A stretch of DNA of 64,000 nt from Mycobacterium sp. 050128 (GCF_036409155.1 NZ_JAZGLW010000008.1:69627-133626); one strand, 5' to 3'. Counted from the stretch's first letter, positions 7,390 through 17,346 are shown. The notes: generated by a model not told the origin, from the letters alone. A program made the numbers and translations.

Positions 7390-8907
7390 ATGACAAACCC
7401 ACATGGGCGCGACGAACGCGACTTTTTCGACGACCTGACGGCCACGCCCGCGCCCGACGCGCAGCCCGCGCCAGACGCCGCGCAGGCCAGCCGTCCTCGT
7501 GACATCGACGACACCACGACCAGAGAAGATGCGCGCCCGCGCTTTTCCCCGCCGGAGGGCACTGTGGCACCCCGCCCTCACGACCCACCTCCGCCGCCGC
7601 CAGCCCCACCGACGTGGCAGCCGCCGCGCTTTGCACCCCCTGAGGGCACCTTTGCACCGCATTCCCAGGACGCTGCGTCAACCGCATCATGGGAGCGACA
7701 ACAGCCCGGCTTCGATCAGCCCGCCATCCCAGGTGAAAACTACGGCGACGCAAACAATTTCGGTCGCCCCCCGCACGGCGGGTCAGAAGTGGCGCTCGGA
7801 GGACGTCACGGCGGCGCGCCGCAGCCGGTCGGGCAACCACTTGCCGGCCAGCACCAGCCGCCCCACCCGTCGGCAGCCGAGCGCGGTTGGCGTGCGGCGA
7901 CACCGCCACCGGCGCAGCGCACCGCGGGTACCCCACGGTCCTCGGATGCCCTCCGAGAGCACCTGCGGGCCACGGATCTGATTACCCCGCATAAGGAAGC
8001 GTCGTCGAAGGGATGGCGCAGGGCGCTACTCAAGGCTTCCGGTGGCCTTATCAACGTCGGCGAGTCCAGCGACGAGCGCACGGTGCGTGGCTTGAAGGCC
8101 TCGATCGGCGCCAATCTGCGCGGCACGTACACCATCGTGGTGCTCGGAGGTAAAGGCGGCTCGGGCAAAACCGCGATCACGGTGGCCACCGCCAGCGAGT
8201 TCAAGCGCAACCGCAACGACCATGTGGTCGCCGTGGATGCCGATCCCGCACAAGCCGCGAATTTGGCGGTCCGTGTCGATCCCAGCGCGTCGTCGCTGCG
8301 CGCAATCAACGAGGACGGCAACTTGCACCGCTACGCCGACGTCGAGGCCTTGACCGGCCACAATGCGGTGGGTCTGCATGTTGTCGCGTCCCCGCGTCAT
8401 GGAGGTGCACGCGGTGACGTGCTGACCGCTGACGACTTCACCAAGGGCCATAAGCTTTTGCAACGCTTCTACAGCGTGTTGTTCGTTGACTGCGGCGTTG
8501 ACCTCGAACACGAGGTGATGAAGGGCGTGTTCGAGCGCGCCGATGCGGTGTTGATGGTCGCCTCAGCCGTGCCCGACGGCGCCGAAGGGGCGAGCACCAA
8601 CTTCGAGTGGCTGCGCGATGAGGGCTATCACCAGTTGCTATCGCGAACGGTATTGGTGATCAACCACATTCGTCCCGCACGCAACCGCAAGGATCGCAAG
8701 GAGACAGCGAAGCTGGTTGCCACGTTGCGCGAGCATTTCGGGAGCTGGGTCAAAGCCGATCGCATCATCGAGGTCCCGTTTGACCCTCACATCGCCTCAG
8801 CCGGCGAGCTCGACATCCGCCGGATCCGCCCGAAAACCGCCCGCGCGGTGCTGGAAACCGCCGCCGCGCTCGCGGCAGGATTTTCCACAACGACTGATGC
8901 CCGATGA
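7390..8907 (+). CDS. EspI-like protein: proline-rich N-terminus plus MinD/ParA-type ATPase
   Basis: A 505-aa protein. Residues 1 to about 200 are Pro/Ala-rich and low complexity, including two 'P-P-E-G-T' repeats. The C-terminal half is a SIMIBI-class MinD/ParA-like ATPase with deviant Walker A VVLGGKGGSGKTAI, switch segment VVAVDADPAQAANLA and SVLFVDCG. This architecture matches EspI of ESX-1, reported to link ESX activity to ATP levels. The start at ATG 7390 is preferred over GTG 7372 because of its ribosome site. Its stop overlaps the eccD start (ATGA). Role in this plasmid system is inferred. Confidence 0.85.
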   Translation: MTNPHGRDERDFFDDLTATPAPDAQPAPDAAQASRPRDIDDTTTREDARPRFSPPEGTVAPRPHDPPPPPPAPPTWQPPRFAPPEGTFAPHSQDAASTASWERQQPGFDQPAIPGENYGDANNFGRPPHGGSEVALGGRHGGAPQPVGQPLAGQHQPPHPSAAERGWRAATPPPAQRTAGTPRSSDALREHLRATDLITPHKEASSKGWRRALLKASGGLINVGESSDERTVRGLKASIGANLRGTYTIVVLGGKGGSGKTAITVATASEFKRNRNDHVVAVDADPAQAANLAVRVDPSASSLRAINEDGNLHRYADVEALTGHNAVGLHVVASPRHGGARGDVLTADDFTKGHKLLQRFYSVLFVDCGVDLEHEVMKGVFERADAVLMVASAVPDGAEGASTNFEWLRDEGYHQLLSRTVLVINHIRPARNRKDRKETAKLVATLREHFGSWVKADRIIEVPFDPHIASAGELDIRRIRPKTARAVLETAAALAAGFSTTTDAR

Positions 8908-10403
8908 CTACGGCAAATCCCGCACAACAGGCGCCCGAGGTCCCACGCCTGTGCAAGGTGCATCTGCTCGTCGGTGAGGACACCCTGATCGACTACGTGC
9001 TGCCGGCCGGGGTGGCGTTGATCGCGGTGATCGAGGACCTCATCCCGCGGGTCAACGCGATCCTCAAAGACCGCGGCCGAGCACCGCTGGATGACACGCT
9101 GACCTATCAGCTGTGTCGGGCCGACGCCACCACACTCGATCCCCAACGATCCCTGGACGACAGCCGTGTCTACGACGGCGACTTGCTGTGCTTGTTGCCC
9201 CTCGAGGCCACTGAGCGCTTCGCGCCCGTGATCGAGGAGGTGTCGACCGCGCTAGCTCGTTCCGCCCGCGAACAGTTCTCCACGGTGAACATCACGGCAG
9301 CGCGCCGTGTCGCCGGGGGGCTGTTCGCGGCGTTGGTGGCGTGGACGGAGATGATGTTGGCCCAGCTGTGGTGGCAACAGCACGGCTGGCTGCCCGCCGC
9401 GGTGTCGTGGGGCTTAGCCGCCGTCTTCTTGGTGTCGGCCAGGGCGGCGGCGCGGGCCCGCGATGAGCAAAGACGCCACTCAGCAGATTTCTTGGTGTGG
9501 TCGGCACTAGTGTCTGCCGGCGCGGGGGCGGCGATGTCGGTGCCCGGCCCGCCCGGGGGCTGGCATGTGGTGGCCGCGACGGCCACCGTGTTGTCCGGCG
9601 TCGCGGCGCTGACGATGCTCACTGGCCGCTATCTGGGTGTGTTCGCGGGGATGGCCGTGATCGGCTTGTCTGCGGGCGCGGTGGCAGTAATTCATGCCAG
9701 CGGCTGGCGGGTGCTGCCAGCGCATCTGGCGGTGGTCTTTCTGGTCCTGGATCTGGTGCTGGTGACGTTTGCGACCAGCATCGGCGTCATGGGAGCAGGT
9801 GTGCCCGGGCCTTGGTTTCCGTCGGTCACCAACCGCGGGGTCTTTGAGACCCGAGAAGGCGCTGCCCTCAACACCGTGTCGCCGGTGGAGCGGCCAGGCA
9901 ACGAATCTGTGGAACAGATCGCAACGTGGGCTCGGCGCGGCACCACTATCGTGACGGGGCTGCTGGTGGGCGGCGCTGTGGTGCTGGTCGTGGCCGCACG
10001 ATATGCAGTGATGCCCGAAACAGGCGGCGGATGGCGCTATTTGGCGTTCACATTGGGAATTTGCGCCATCTTTCTGCTCAGGTCACGCTCGTTTGTCGAT
10101 CGCAATCAGTCCGTCACACTGGCCGTGGGTGCCGTCGTTGCGGTAGCGGTGGTGATCGGGCGATACGCCAGCGCGCCGAATCCGGCGTCGCCGGTCGTGA
10201 CATTGATTTGCGTCGCCGCGACACTGACATTGGCCGGGATGGGGCTGCTCGGGGTGCTGGTGGTGCCCAAAGCGCGCATCAGCGCGCCGGTGAACCGCGC
10301 CGTCGAGGTCAGCGAATACGTCCTCCTGATTTTTGTTGTGCCATGGGCGATTTGGCTGCTCAACCTGCTGTGGGTGGTACGGAATGCGGTGCACGGATCA
10401 TGA
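8904..10403 (+). CDS. eccD: EccD, ESX membrane channel component
   Basis: A 499-aa protein with a cytosolic ubiquitin-like N-terminal domain of about 100 aa ('CKVHLLVGEDTLIDYVLP', 'YDGDLLCLLP') followed by about eleven hydrophobic segments from about residue 130 to the end. This is the EccD architecture: two copies per protomer form the membrane vestibule of the T7SS. Length is normal for the family (about 470-510 aa). Both ends overlap neighbours by ATGA, with espI-like upstream and mycP downstream, indicating translational coupling. Confidence 0.92.
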   Translation: MTTANPAQQAPEVPRLCKVHLLVGEDTLIDYVLPAGVALIAVIEDLIPRVNAILKDRGRAPLDDTLTYQLCRADATTLDPQRSLDDSRVYDGDLLCLLPLEATERFAPVIEEVSTALARSAREQFSTVNITAARRVAGGLFAALVAWTEMMLAQLWWQQHGWLPAAVSWGLAAVFLVSARAAARARDEQRRHSADFLVWSALVSAGAGAAMSVPGPPGGWHVVAATATVLSGVAALTMLTGRYLGVFAGMAVIGLSAGAVAVIHASGWRVLPAHLAVVFLVLDLVLVTFATSIGVMGAGVPGPWFPSVTNRGVFETREGAALNTVSPVERPGNESVEQIATWARRGTTIVTGLLVGGAVVLVVAARYAVMPETGGGWRYLAFTLGICAIFLLRSRSFVDRNQSVTLAVGAVVAVAVVIGRYASAPNPASPVVTLICVAATLTLAGMGLLGVLVVPKARISAPVNRAVEVSEYVLLIFVVPWAIWLLNLLWVVRNAVHGS

Positions 10404-12028
10404 GGAAAGCCGCGAGCAGCCTGGGCGCGGTAGGACTGGCCGCCGCCCTGATTGCCGTGTCCGGCGGGGTGGCCGGCGCGATCGATCCCCCGGTAGTGCC
10501 TCCTGGCCCACCGCCGCCTGATCCCGCGCCCGCCCCGGATCAACCGATGCACCAAATCGCGGCCTGCACAACCACCGGGGTGCTGCCGGGCAGTGATTTG
10601 CGCGAGCTGCCCGCACCGCTGCAATTGATGAACATGCCTCAGGCCTGGAAAGAATCCACCGGTGTGGGCGTGCTGGTGGGGATCATCGATACCGGCGTGG
10701 CGGCACAACCTCGGCTGCCGCACTTGGTGGCCGGTGGGGACTTCGTGATGGGCCAGTTTGGTGACGGGCTGTCTGATTGCGATGGCCACGGGACCGTGGT
10801 GGCCTCACTGATTGGGGCCGCGCCCTCGGGGGCAGCTCTGGTTCCTAAGCCGTCCTGGGCAGTGCCCGTGGCTCCGCCCGCGGGGGCGCCGCCGCCACGC
10901 CCGATTCCCCCGCCACCGCCGCCGCCGACGGTCACGGTGACCCAAACGGTGGCCCCGCCGCCCCCGCCCCCGCCAGACGACCACCCAGCCTGGCTTGGTA
11001 GGTCGGCTCCACCTCCGGTTACCGTGGGCCAGGAGCGCGGGTCAGAGCCGCTAGAACCGCCCCCTGGTGGCGGTCCCGACGGGCTGATCGGCGTGGCCCC
11101 GGACGCGATGCTCATCTCAATCCGCCAAACAGCGCAAACGTTCGGCCTCCTCGACCCCGGAGTGTCCGACAATCCTGAGGACATTCGACGCGCCGGTGAT
11201 ATCAACTCGTTGGCCCGCGCGATCGTGCACGCCGCTAATCTGGGCGTCAAAGTGATCAACATCAGTGTGGTCTCGTGCATCTCGACAACCAAGCCGCAGG
11301 ATCAAAGCGCCTTGGCAGCCGCGGTCCGCTACGCCGCGGTCGACCGCGACGTCGTGATCGTGACCGCCGCGGGCAACGTTCATGCCCAGGGCTGCAACGT
11401 ACAAAATCCCGACCCGCTACCGGGTGACCCCACGCGGGGCTGGGCGTCGGTCAAAACCATCGCCACCCCGGCGTGGTTCAGCGATTACGTGTTGGCCGTG
11501 TCGGCCACCGATTCGACCGGTGTTCCCGCCGGGGGCGACAGCGCCTCCGTGCACGGCCCGTGGGTGGGCCTGGCCGCACCGGGCGCCGACATCGTGGGCC
11601 TTTCGACCAGCGGACAAGTGATCAACGGATCAGTCGATGACGACAAGCTGCACCCGATCGCGGGGAGCTCGTTCAGCTCGGCGTTCGTCGGGGGCGTGGC
11701 GGCGTTGGTGCGCGCGAAGTTCCCCAACCTGACCGCGCATCAGGTGATCCACCGATTAGAGGCCACCGCGCACCCGCCGGCCGGTGGGCGTGACAACGTG
11801 GTGGGTTACGGGACGGTGGATCCGGTCGCGGCGTTGACGTGGGATGTGCCCCCAGGAGACACGTTTGCTCCCGGAGTTCAGCGCGCCCAGCTCAAGGTGC
11901 CGCCCCCGCCTGCGCCACGCGACCCGCGCCCGGGGTGGGTCGCGATGGCCATCACCGGCGTGGCCGTCACCGGTGTCCTGGCGGTAGCTGTCGGCGTCAC
12001 GGTCGGACGTCGTAGGGAGCAGGTCTGA
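10400..12028 (+). CDS. mycP: MycP mycosin, membrane-anchored subtilisin-like protease
   Basis: A 542-aa mycosin from ATG 10400, overlapping the eccD stop; a much longer frame extends upstream inside eccD but is not needed. It has an N-terminal signal peptide (LGAVGLAAALIAVSGGVAGA). The catalytic triad is visible: Asp97 (IIDTG), His130 (DGHGT), Ser424 (GSSFSSAF), plus oxyanion Asn in TAAGN. A proline-rich insertion of about 100 aa follows the His motif, as in mycosins. A C-terminal TM helix (VAVTGVLAVAVGVTV) precedes a basic tail. MycP caps and stabilises the ESX channel in the periplasm. Confidence 0.94.
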   Translation: MRKAASSLGAVGLAAALIAVSGGVAGAIDPPVVPPGPPPPDPAPAPDQPMHQIAACTTTGVLPGSDLRELPAPLQLMNMPQAWKESTGVGVLVGIIDTGVAAQPRLPHLVAGGDFVMGQFGDGLSDCDGHGTVVASLIGAAPSGAALVPKPSWAVPVAPPAGAPPPRPIPPPPPPPTVTVTQTVAPPPPPPPDDHPAWLGRSAPPPVTVGQERGSEPLEPPPGGGPDGLIGVAPDAMLISIRQTAQTFGLLDPGVSDNPEDIRRAGDINSLARAIVHAANLGVKVINISVVSCISTTKPQDQSALAAAVRYAAVDRDVVIVTAAGNVHAQGCNVQNPDPLPGDPTRGWASVKTIATPAWFSDYVLAVSATDSTGVPAGGDSASVHGPWVGLAAPGADIVGLSTSGQVINGSVDDDKLHPIAGSSFSSAFVGGVAALVRAKFPNLTAHQVIHRLEATAHPPAGGRDNVVGYGTVDPVAALTWDVPPGDTFAPGVQRAQLKVPPPPAPRDPRPGWVAMAITGVAVTGVLAVAVGVTVGRRREQV

Positions 12029-13572
12029 TGCGCCAACGGTTTGTCTCGGCTCGTCTCACTTCTCGCGCTGTCATCACCGGGGAACTGGTCGCGGCTGCGG
12101 TGGCGTTGGCGCTGAGCACCACGCTGATATCGTGGCCGGTCGCGATGGCTAGCGCCGCAGTGCTGGGCCTGTTGTTCTGTGTGCTGACCCTGCGTGGGCG
12201 CACGATCGGGCAGTGGGTGGGGCGCGTGATCAACTGGACGCTCCACCGGGAGCGTAAGCTTCGCTTGCCTGAACCGGTCGACGTCACGCTCAACGAACAC
12301 ACGATCGGTGTCGTGATCGACGGCCATACCGTGTGCACGATGATTTCGGTGCTGGGTAAGCCCTACATCCCGACCCTGTTGCACGCCGACCACACCAAAA
12401 CGCCCAATACCGTGCCGATTAGCGTGATCGCACAGGAGATGCAGCGCTGCGGATTAAGCGTCGACGTCGACATCGTGTGCGAAGGCAGCCGCACCGCCAG
12501 AGACAACTATGCCGAGCTGTACGAGGCCGCCTTGCGGGGTCTGCCGGCTGCCGGACAGCGCAGCGTGACGCTGGTGGTCCGTTTCGATACGCGCAGTGAG
12601 CGGGTAGTGCCGGGATTGTTGTGGCGGCGTGACACTATCGCCGCGGCGGTGGCCGCGTCGCAGCGCATCACCAGAGCTCTCAACCAAACGAACTGTCGCG
12701 CACGGCTTTTAACTGCCTCGCAGATGACCGACGCAATAATGGCCAGCCTGGGTGGTCCCGAGAACGCAACAGCTTCCTATGAGGACCGCTGGACCAATCT
12801 GCAGCGCGGCGGGAAAGCCTATGTGACAGCGTATTTCTTCAGCGCCCAAGATGTGCGCTCTGCTGAACTCGACGATGTGTGGGCCTACCAAAGCGATCAC
12901 ACCACCCTGGTGATCGCGTTGCGCAGCGAGCCCACTGGGGTGCAGGCGTCGGCCCTGGTTCGGCTGACCACCGTGCAACCACTGGCCACCTCACCGCGAT
13001 TGGTGCTCAACCCGATGGCGGGCCGACAATGGGAAGCGGTGGCGTTGACCGTGCCGGGCCGCCAGCGGCTCAGCTTGCCCTCCACGCCGGTCACCGCTGA
13101 ACTGGACACTGCCGTTGTCGCCGGCGCATCCGGTGTTCTGCTTGGACAATGGCGTGACGCCATCTTGCTGATGCCGATGTCAGATCCCGCGGCCCCCACC
13201 CGAATCGCTTTGCACGCCGATGACGACCAGGAGGTCCGCCGGCTTATTCGCCGGGCCGCCGCGGCGGGCGAACAGGTCGCTGTCTATGACCCCACGGGCC
13301 GCTGGACCATGGCGTCGGCATCCCCGCGGATCTGGACCACGCGTGATTTGACCGCCCAGCCGCCTCGCCCCCCAACGATGGTGATACACAACGGCCGAGC
13401 AAACAGCTACCCGGCGGCGCGGACATCCGTCACGGTCGGCGATGTGCCCGCTAGCGCTGCACCCGACATCCGCATCGAACAACGCGGCGAACGAATCAGC
13501 GTGAAAACACAACGGTTTCGCACCGTCTTGCGGCCGATCACTTTCCGCAACGAAGACGCCTACCTCCGCTGA
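12028..13572 (+). CDS. eccE: EccE, ESX membrane complex component
   Basis: A 514-aa protein with two N-terminal TM helices (about residues 15-60) and a large periplasmic/peripheral domain, as in EccE, which forms the outer rim of the T7SS membrane complex. The segment 'VDVTLNEHTIGVVIDG' and 'ISVLGKPYIPTLLHAD' resembles the EccE conserved core. Start ATG overlaps the mycP stop (TGATG). It is the last gene of the uninterrupted ESX run. Slightly longer than some chromosomal EccE proteins. No enzymatic motif. Confidence 0.88.
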   Translation: MRQRFVSARLTSRAVITGELVAAAVALALSTTLISWPVAMASAAVLGLLFCVLTLRGRTIGQWVGRVINWTLHRERKLRLPEPVDVTLNEHTIGVVIDGHTVCTMISVLGKPYIPTLLHADHTKTPNTVPISVIAQEMQRCGLSVDVDIVCEGSRTARDNYAELYEAALRGLPAAGQRSVTLVVRFDTRSERVVPGLLWRRDTIAAAVAASQRITRALNQTNCRARLLTASQMTDAIMASLGGPENATASYEDRWTNLQRGGKAYVTAYFFSAQDVRSAELDDVWAYQSDHTTLVIALRSEPTGVQASALVRLTTVQPLATSPRLVLNPMAGRQWEAVALTVPGRQRLSLPSTPVTAELDTAVVAGASGVLLGQWRDAILLMPMSDPAAPTRIALHADDDQEVRRLIRRAAAAGEQVAVYDPTGRWTMASASPRIWTTRDLTAQPPRPPTMVIHNGRANSYPAARTSVTVGDVPASAAPDIRIEQRGERISVKTQRFRTVLRPITFRNEDAYLR

Positions 13573-13629
13573 ATTCATCCCGCCGAAGTGGCTGGTCTTG
13601 GTAGACGAATCGCGGGACCGGCGTGCACG

Positions 13630-14493
13630 ATGGCAGGTATGGCTTGCGACAGCGCGGGTGATGATCTGTTTGACACCGATGCGCGAACTCACCGACGCGC
13701 GGTGCGGTTCTTCTGGGTGGTACTGATTGGAGCGAGCGTAGCCTCCATCACGGGGAACGCGTTGCACGCCGTCGTGCAGGCTGAGCATGTCGCACCGGCG
13801 CTGGCGGCCGCGGTAGCCACCGCGCCGCCGTTGGTGTTGCTCGGATCCACCGAAGGGCTTTCGCTGCTGATCAAGGTTCACCGTCGCCCCAATCTGACGT
13901 TCTGGGCGGCACTCATCATGACGCTGCTCTTGGGTGTCGGTGCGTTCCGCCTGTCTTTTGATGCCCTGTGCAGTCTGGCGATTCGATGCGGCATCCGCCC
14001 GAGCCTGGCATGGTTGTGGCCGCTGATTATCGACGTCACCACCGCTCAGGCCACGGTCGCGTTGGTAGCCCTGACCCGCCTTCACCACGGCCGCGCACAG
14101 GCGCCGACAGCGGGCGTCAACGACAACGCCCACGATGACAATGAGGACGACGATGATCAGCGAGTGGGCGTGGCACCGCGGCAGCTCAGGGGCGCCGAGG
14201 CAGCCGCGCTCGAGAGCGCCGTGGCGCCGGTCGACGGGGCGACGCATTCGCTGCCAGTGGCCACGAAAGTCGAACCGGTGACCGTGGCATCCATCCGCGA
14301 CAAGCACGACGGCGTGGTCCGCACGGTGGTGGCGTCGAAACGGACCAAGCAGAAGCCAGAAGTCATTGAGGCCGTGCTGCGCCGCCACGCTGCCGGGCAA
14401 CGCGCTGGTGAGATCTCCGAGGAACTGAAGTTGCATCACACGACGGTGAACCGAATCCTCGCCACGGCGCTGCACTCCCGTGCGGCCGTCTAG
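13630..14493 (+). CDS. DUF2637-like membrane protein with C-terminal HTH
   Basis: A membrane protein with four hydrophobic segments, about residues 20-160, containing 'SLAWLWPLIIDVTTAQATVA', the hallmark of DUF2637/SpdB-like proteins of actinobacterial conjugative plasmids. A charged Asp/Asn-rich linker follows. The C-terminal about 45 aa ('HAAGQRAGEISEELKLHHTT') form a predicted helix-turn-helix. Start is uncertain: GTG 13588, ATG 13630 or ATG 13639. It sits between eccE and the coupling protein. Possible role: membrane partner of the TM-less VirD4-like coupling protein, or DNA recruitment (inference). Confidence 0.7.
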   Translation: MAGMACDSAGDDLFDTDARTHRRAVRFFWVVLIGASVASITGNALHAVVQAEHVAPALAAAVATAPPLVLLGSTEGLSLLIKVHRRPNLTFWAALIMTLLLGVGAFRLSFDALCSLAIRCGIRPSLAWLWPLIIDVTTAQATVALVALTRLHHGRAQAPTAGVNDNAHDDNEDDDDQRVGVAPRQLRGAEAAALESAVAPVDGATHSLPVATKVEPVTVASIRDKHDGVVRTVVASKRTKQKPEVIEAVLRRHAAGQRAGEISEELKLHHTTVNRILATALHSRAAV

Positions 14494-14622
14494 CGGCGTT
14501 ATCCGTAACAAATTGAGTCCAGACGCTCATCGGTGCAGTGCCAGACATCGAACACGTGAGTAAGACGTAACTATTTGTCGCAGTTGGTCATTCACATGCC
14601 TAACGATAGAGGACAGATGAAC

Positions 14623-15006
14623 ATGAATGCAGAAGGTGAAGTGGTACGGCCGCGAGAGGAACGGCTGGCAAGCCTGGCCGAGTTGGGGGTGACAGAGCTA
14701 GCGGAGACCCTTGACCGCATGATGACGGTGACGGTCGGTCTGGGCGAACACCTCGCGGACATTGCCGAGTTGGTGGGCCTTGACCGCGATGTCGAAGACT
14801 TGGCGATCACGCCTCGTGTGCGCGAGCTTGTCAAAGATCCCCGTGTCCGCGGACGAATTCGAGGACGCACGACGTGCACGCCGTTACGGATAGCACTGTT
14901 CCTCAAGCTGATCGGGCGCCGCTCGGTGCACATTGTGCAGAGTCTGATACAACCAGCTCACCCGTTACCGATAGACAACGAGTACGGGCGTTTCACAGGC
15001 CGCTGA
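14623..15006 (+). CDS. Hypothetical protein in the conjugation region
   Basis: A protein of about 127 aa with no family recognised. The start ATG 14623 is favoured by AGAGGA at 14608-14613; ATG 14617 is a close alternative. The N-terminal two-thirds is acidic and helical ('LAETLDRMMTVTVGLGEHLA'); the C-terminal part is basic ('RVRGRIRGRTTCTPLRIALF'), so it could bind nucleic acid. It lies between the DUF2637-like gene and the coupling protein on the same strand, so it may belong to the mating machinery. Coding is supported only by frame length and context. Confidence 0.5.
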   Translation: MNAEGEVVRPREERLASLAELGVTELAETLDRMMTVTVGLGEHLADIAELVGLDRDVEDLAITPRVRELVKDPRVRGRIRGRTTCTPLRIALFLKLIGRRSVHIVQSLIQPAHPLPIDNEYGRFTGR

Positions 15007-15073
15007 CATCGCGTGGTGGCGAATGTTGCTGCTTTGATAGACGTTTGAGGGCAGCGGCGCCAATGATGGGATC

Positions 15074-16474
15074 GTGGACAAGGAACCGTACACGCCGTAC
15101 TGCGGACTGACCTACAATAGGCAAAACGTGGCCGCGCGCGCTGCGACAGCACCGCACATTTTGGTCAGCGCGCCAACGCGTACCGGCAAAACCCGCCGGA
15201 TTCTGGCCCCCGCGGCGCTCCTCCATCCTGGGCCCGCGGTGTTGGTGTCGTCCAAACCTGACCTTGCTGAGCTGGTGTTGACGCGGCGCAGCACGGGTGT
15301 CACCGGTGTGATCGATCTGCGCCCGGAGCATACCGAGGTGTGGCCGGCCGGGGTGCGGCGAATGGTTTCGGACCCGACGCGCACCATCACCAGCGCCCAC
15401 GAGGCGCTGACGGTCGCTGAGACGATGCTGGCGACCTCGGGTGTGGGTTTTAGTGGTGCGAGTGGTAATGCAGTTGCCGCAGGCGGGCTTTGGGAATCCC
15501 AGGCGGCACCGCCATTGGCGTGTCTGCTGTACGCGGCCAGCCCGTTAGGCAACAGCCTGGGAATGCCGTGGGTGCTCGATGCGGTGCAGGACTTCGGCAT
15601 CGATGAGGCCGGCGGGGACGATGGGCGTCCTATCCCGCAGCTGGGGCGTCCGTCATGGTTGACCGCTTACGGGCTATGCGAACAACCCAAGCTCGCAGCC
15701 CCGCTATATGCCGTGATCGCGGGAATGGATTCCCGCTTGCGTGACAGCATCAAGATCACGGTGTCGAAGGCCGTGACACCCTGGCTGCGTTTGGGATTAA
15801 GCGCCGATGAGGGCGTGTCGCACTTGAGTGCAGTGGAGCGCATCAGTGTGGAATCCTTTGACGTCCGCATGCTTGACGAGCCCGAAGCGACGCTGTTTGT
15901 CATCGCACCAAACACTGGCTCGGTCGCTGGCGCTGCGGTGGCGCTGATCGACTCCATTGTCCGGCATTTCCGCCGCAAGATGGCGAACCATCAACTGACC
16001 CATCGGCTGCTGCTCGAACTTGACGAAGTGTGTAATTCGTGCCCGCTGCCGGATCTGTTGACCTACGTCGGAGAGTCAGCGGGACTGGGCGTCAACATCT
16101 TGGCGACAGTTCAGGCGTCGTCGCATTTCGATGTGGTATTCGGGCCCAAATATGCTGACGCGCTGCGGGATATGTTCCCGGGCACGCTGATCATGTACGG
16201 GGCTCATGAGCGTCACTTGCTCGAACAGGCGTCGCACTGGCTGGGCGAGACCACCCGGCGCACCGAAGCCTACGAGCCGACTGGCGGCAGCCGAGGACAA
16301 TCCTCACAGTTCGGCCAAGCCATCGGTTGGCAAGAGCTGCTTCCCCAATCACGAGAAGAGGCGCAGCTTCTGCAGCGGGGCACCGCGGGCGAGCGCTTGC
16401 ACATCCCCGACTGGACCGAGTTCCAGGCCCTATTCGACCAAGCGGTGCAACAGCGAATTAAAAAGGCGCAGTAG
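15074..16474 (+). CDS. VirD4/TraG-type coupling protein (T4CP)
   Basis: A 466-aa ATPase that hands the relaxase-DNA complex to the type IV channel. Walker A is APTRTGKT at about residues 33-40, in the context 'HILVSAPTRTGKTRRILAPA' typical of VirD4/TraG. Walker B is LLLELDEV with Asp at about residue 317, followed by the C-terminal VirD4 signature region ('LGVNILATVQASSHFDVVFG'). No N-terminal TM segment is present, unlike classical VirD4, so a separate membrane anchor is likely. GTG start at 15074. Located between ESX and T4SS genes. Confidence 0.86.
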   Translation: MDKEPYTPYCGLTYNRQNVAARAATAPHILVSAPTRTGKTRRILAPAALLHPGPAVLVSSKPDLAELVLTRRSTGVTGVIDLRPEHTEVWPAGVRRMVSDPTRTITSAHEALTVAETMLATSGVGFSGASGNAVAAGGLWESQAAPPLACLLYAASPLGNSLGMPWVLDAVQDFGIDEAGGDDGRPIPQLGRPSWLTAYGLCEQPKLAAPLYAVIAGMDSRLRDSIKITVSKAVTPWLRLGLSADEGVSHLSAVERISVESFDVRMLDEPEATLFVIAPNTGSVAGAAVALIDSIVRHFRRKMANHQLTHRLLLELDEVCNSCPLPDLLTYVGESAGLGVNILATVQASSHFDVVFGPKYADALRDMFPGTLIMYGAHERHLLEQASHWLGETTRRTEAYEPTGGSRGQSSQFGQAIGWQELLPQSREEAQLLQRGTAGERLHIPDWTEFQALFDQAVQQRIKKAQ

Positions 16475-16521
16475 CGAATCTACCACGACTGCCCCAAGTA
16501 CAGGGTTCGGCGCGTTGCCGC

Positions 16522-17346
16522 CTATGAAGGCGGGTGGAGCGCAGCGAACGACAACGTCTGGGAGCTCGGCTGGTCCAAGTGCTGGTCGGCAGAACCTAGC
16601 AGGGCGTTGACCGCGCAGATCAGGCACCAGATCGCAATTGCCGAGACGACCGCGGCCCCGCCGAGGATCGGCCCCCAGTGGATCGGTGGCGGGGTGCGCC
16701 GGCGCACATGCAGTGAGGGCGGGACACGGCGGGCGGGTTCGGGCTCAGGGGATGGATCTAAGACCGTGGGCATCGGCAGCATTGACCCCAAAATCAGGTC
16801 GTCGTCAACTTCAACCGCTTCGGGCGTCAGTGGCCACCAGTCGCTGGAACCTTCGACGGCTAGCCAGCCTTCAAGGAGACCGTAAACCGCGGCCGTGAAC
16901 AGGGCTGCAGGTAGTTGGACCAGAAGCCACGGGACCAACACCTCGCTGCACAAACCGGAGGATGGGTCATAAAGCGGCAGCGGCAGGGCTGCCAGCGCGG
17001 CCCCCCACAGCAACGCCGGTATCGGATAGGCACGGAGCCGCTCCGGGATGAGCCTGACGATCAAGAGATAGGCGAGCTTGCCCACCACCCACCCAAGCGG
17101 AGCGATCGCCGCACAGCTTAAGACCAGCGCGGCTTCCAAGGACCCGCTGGCAGAGCCAGCGGAGCGCATCGGTAGCGGCGGGGCGACCACGTCGTCGTGC
17201 GGGTCAGGCCGGGCACCGACATGGCTTCGCGTGCGAGCGCGGATCTTTTTGGCCAGTAGTTCCGCGCGGCGCTTCTGGAAGACGAAGATCCCCGCGTGGG
17301 CCGCGATCCAGGCTCGGCGTTGATCATCGAAGATGTCAGCGGGCAT
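16522..17346 (-). CDS. Multi-pass membrane protein, unknown function
   Basis: A 274-aa protein with three or four hydrophobic stretches in about residues 70-155 and one near residue 230-250 ('ILGGAAVVSAIAIWCLICAV'), separated by a cytosolic Pro/Glu-rich stretch. The N-terminal 60 aa is basic and soluble. It overlaps the preceding reverse-strand XRE gene by 11 nt (ATG 17346 vs stop 17336), so the two form an operon inserted opposite to the T4SS genes. It converges with the coupling protein gene. Family not recognised; possibly a conjugation entry-exclusion or regulatory membrane protein (speculative). Confidence 0.65.
   Translation of the reverse strand: MPADIFDDQRRAWIAAHAGIFVFQKRRAELLAKKIRARTRSHVGARPDPHDDVVAPPLPMRSAGSASGSLEAALVLSCAAIAPLGWVVGKLAYLLIVRLIPERLRAYPIPALLWGAALAALPLPLYDPSSGLCSEVLVPWLLVQLPAALFTAAVYGLLEGWLAVEGSSDWWPLTPEAVEVDDDLILGSMLPMPTVLDPSPEPEPARRVPPSLHVRRRTPPPIHWGPILGGAAVVSAIAIWCLICAVNALLGSADQHLDQPSSQTLSFAALHPPS

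Noticed and set aside
13180..14511. 443-aa reverse frame over eccE end and the DUF2637-like gene
   Set aside because: Opposes a recognised membrane protein and EccE; Arg/His-rich product typical of antisense frames.
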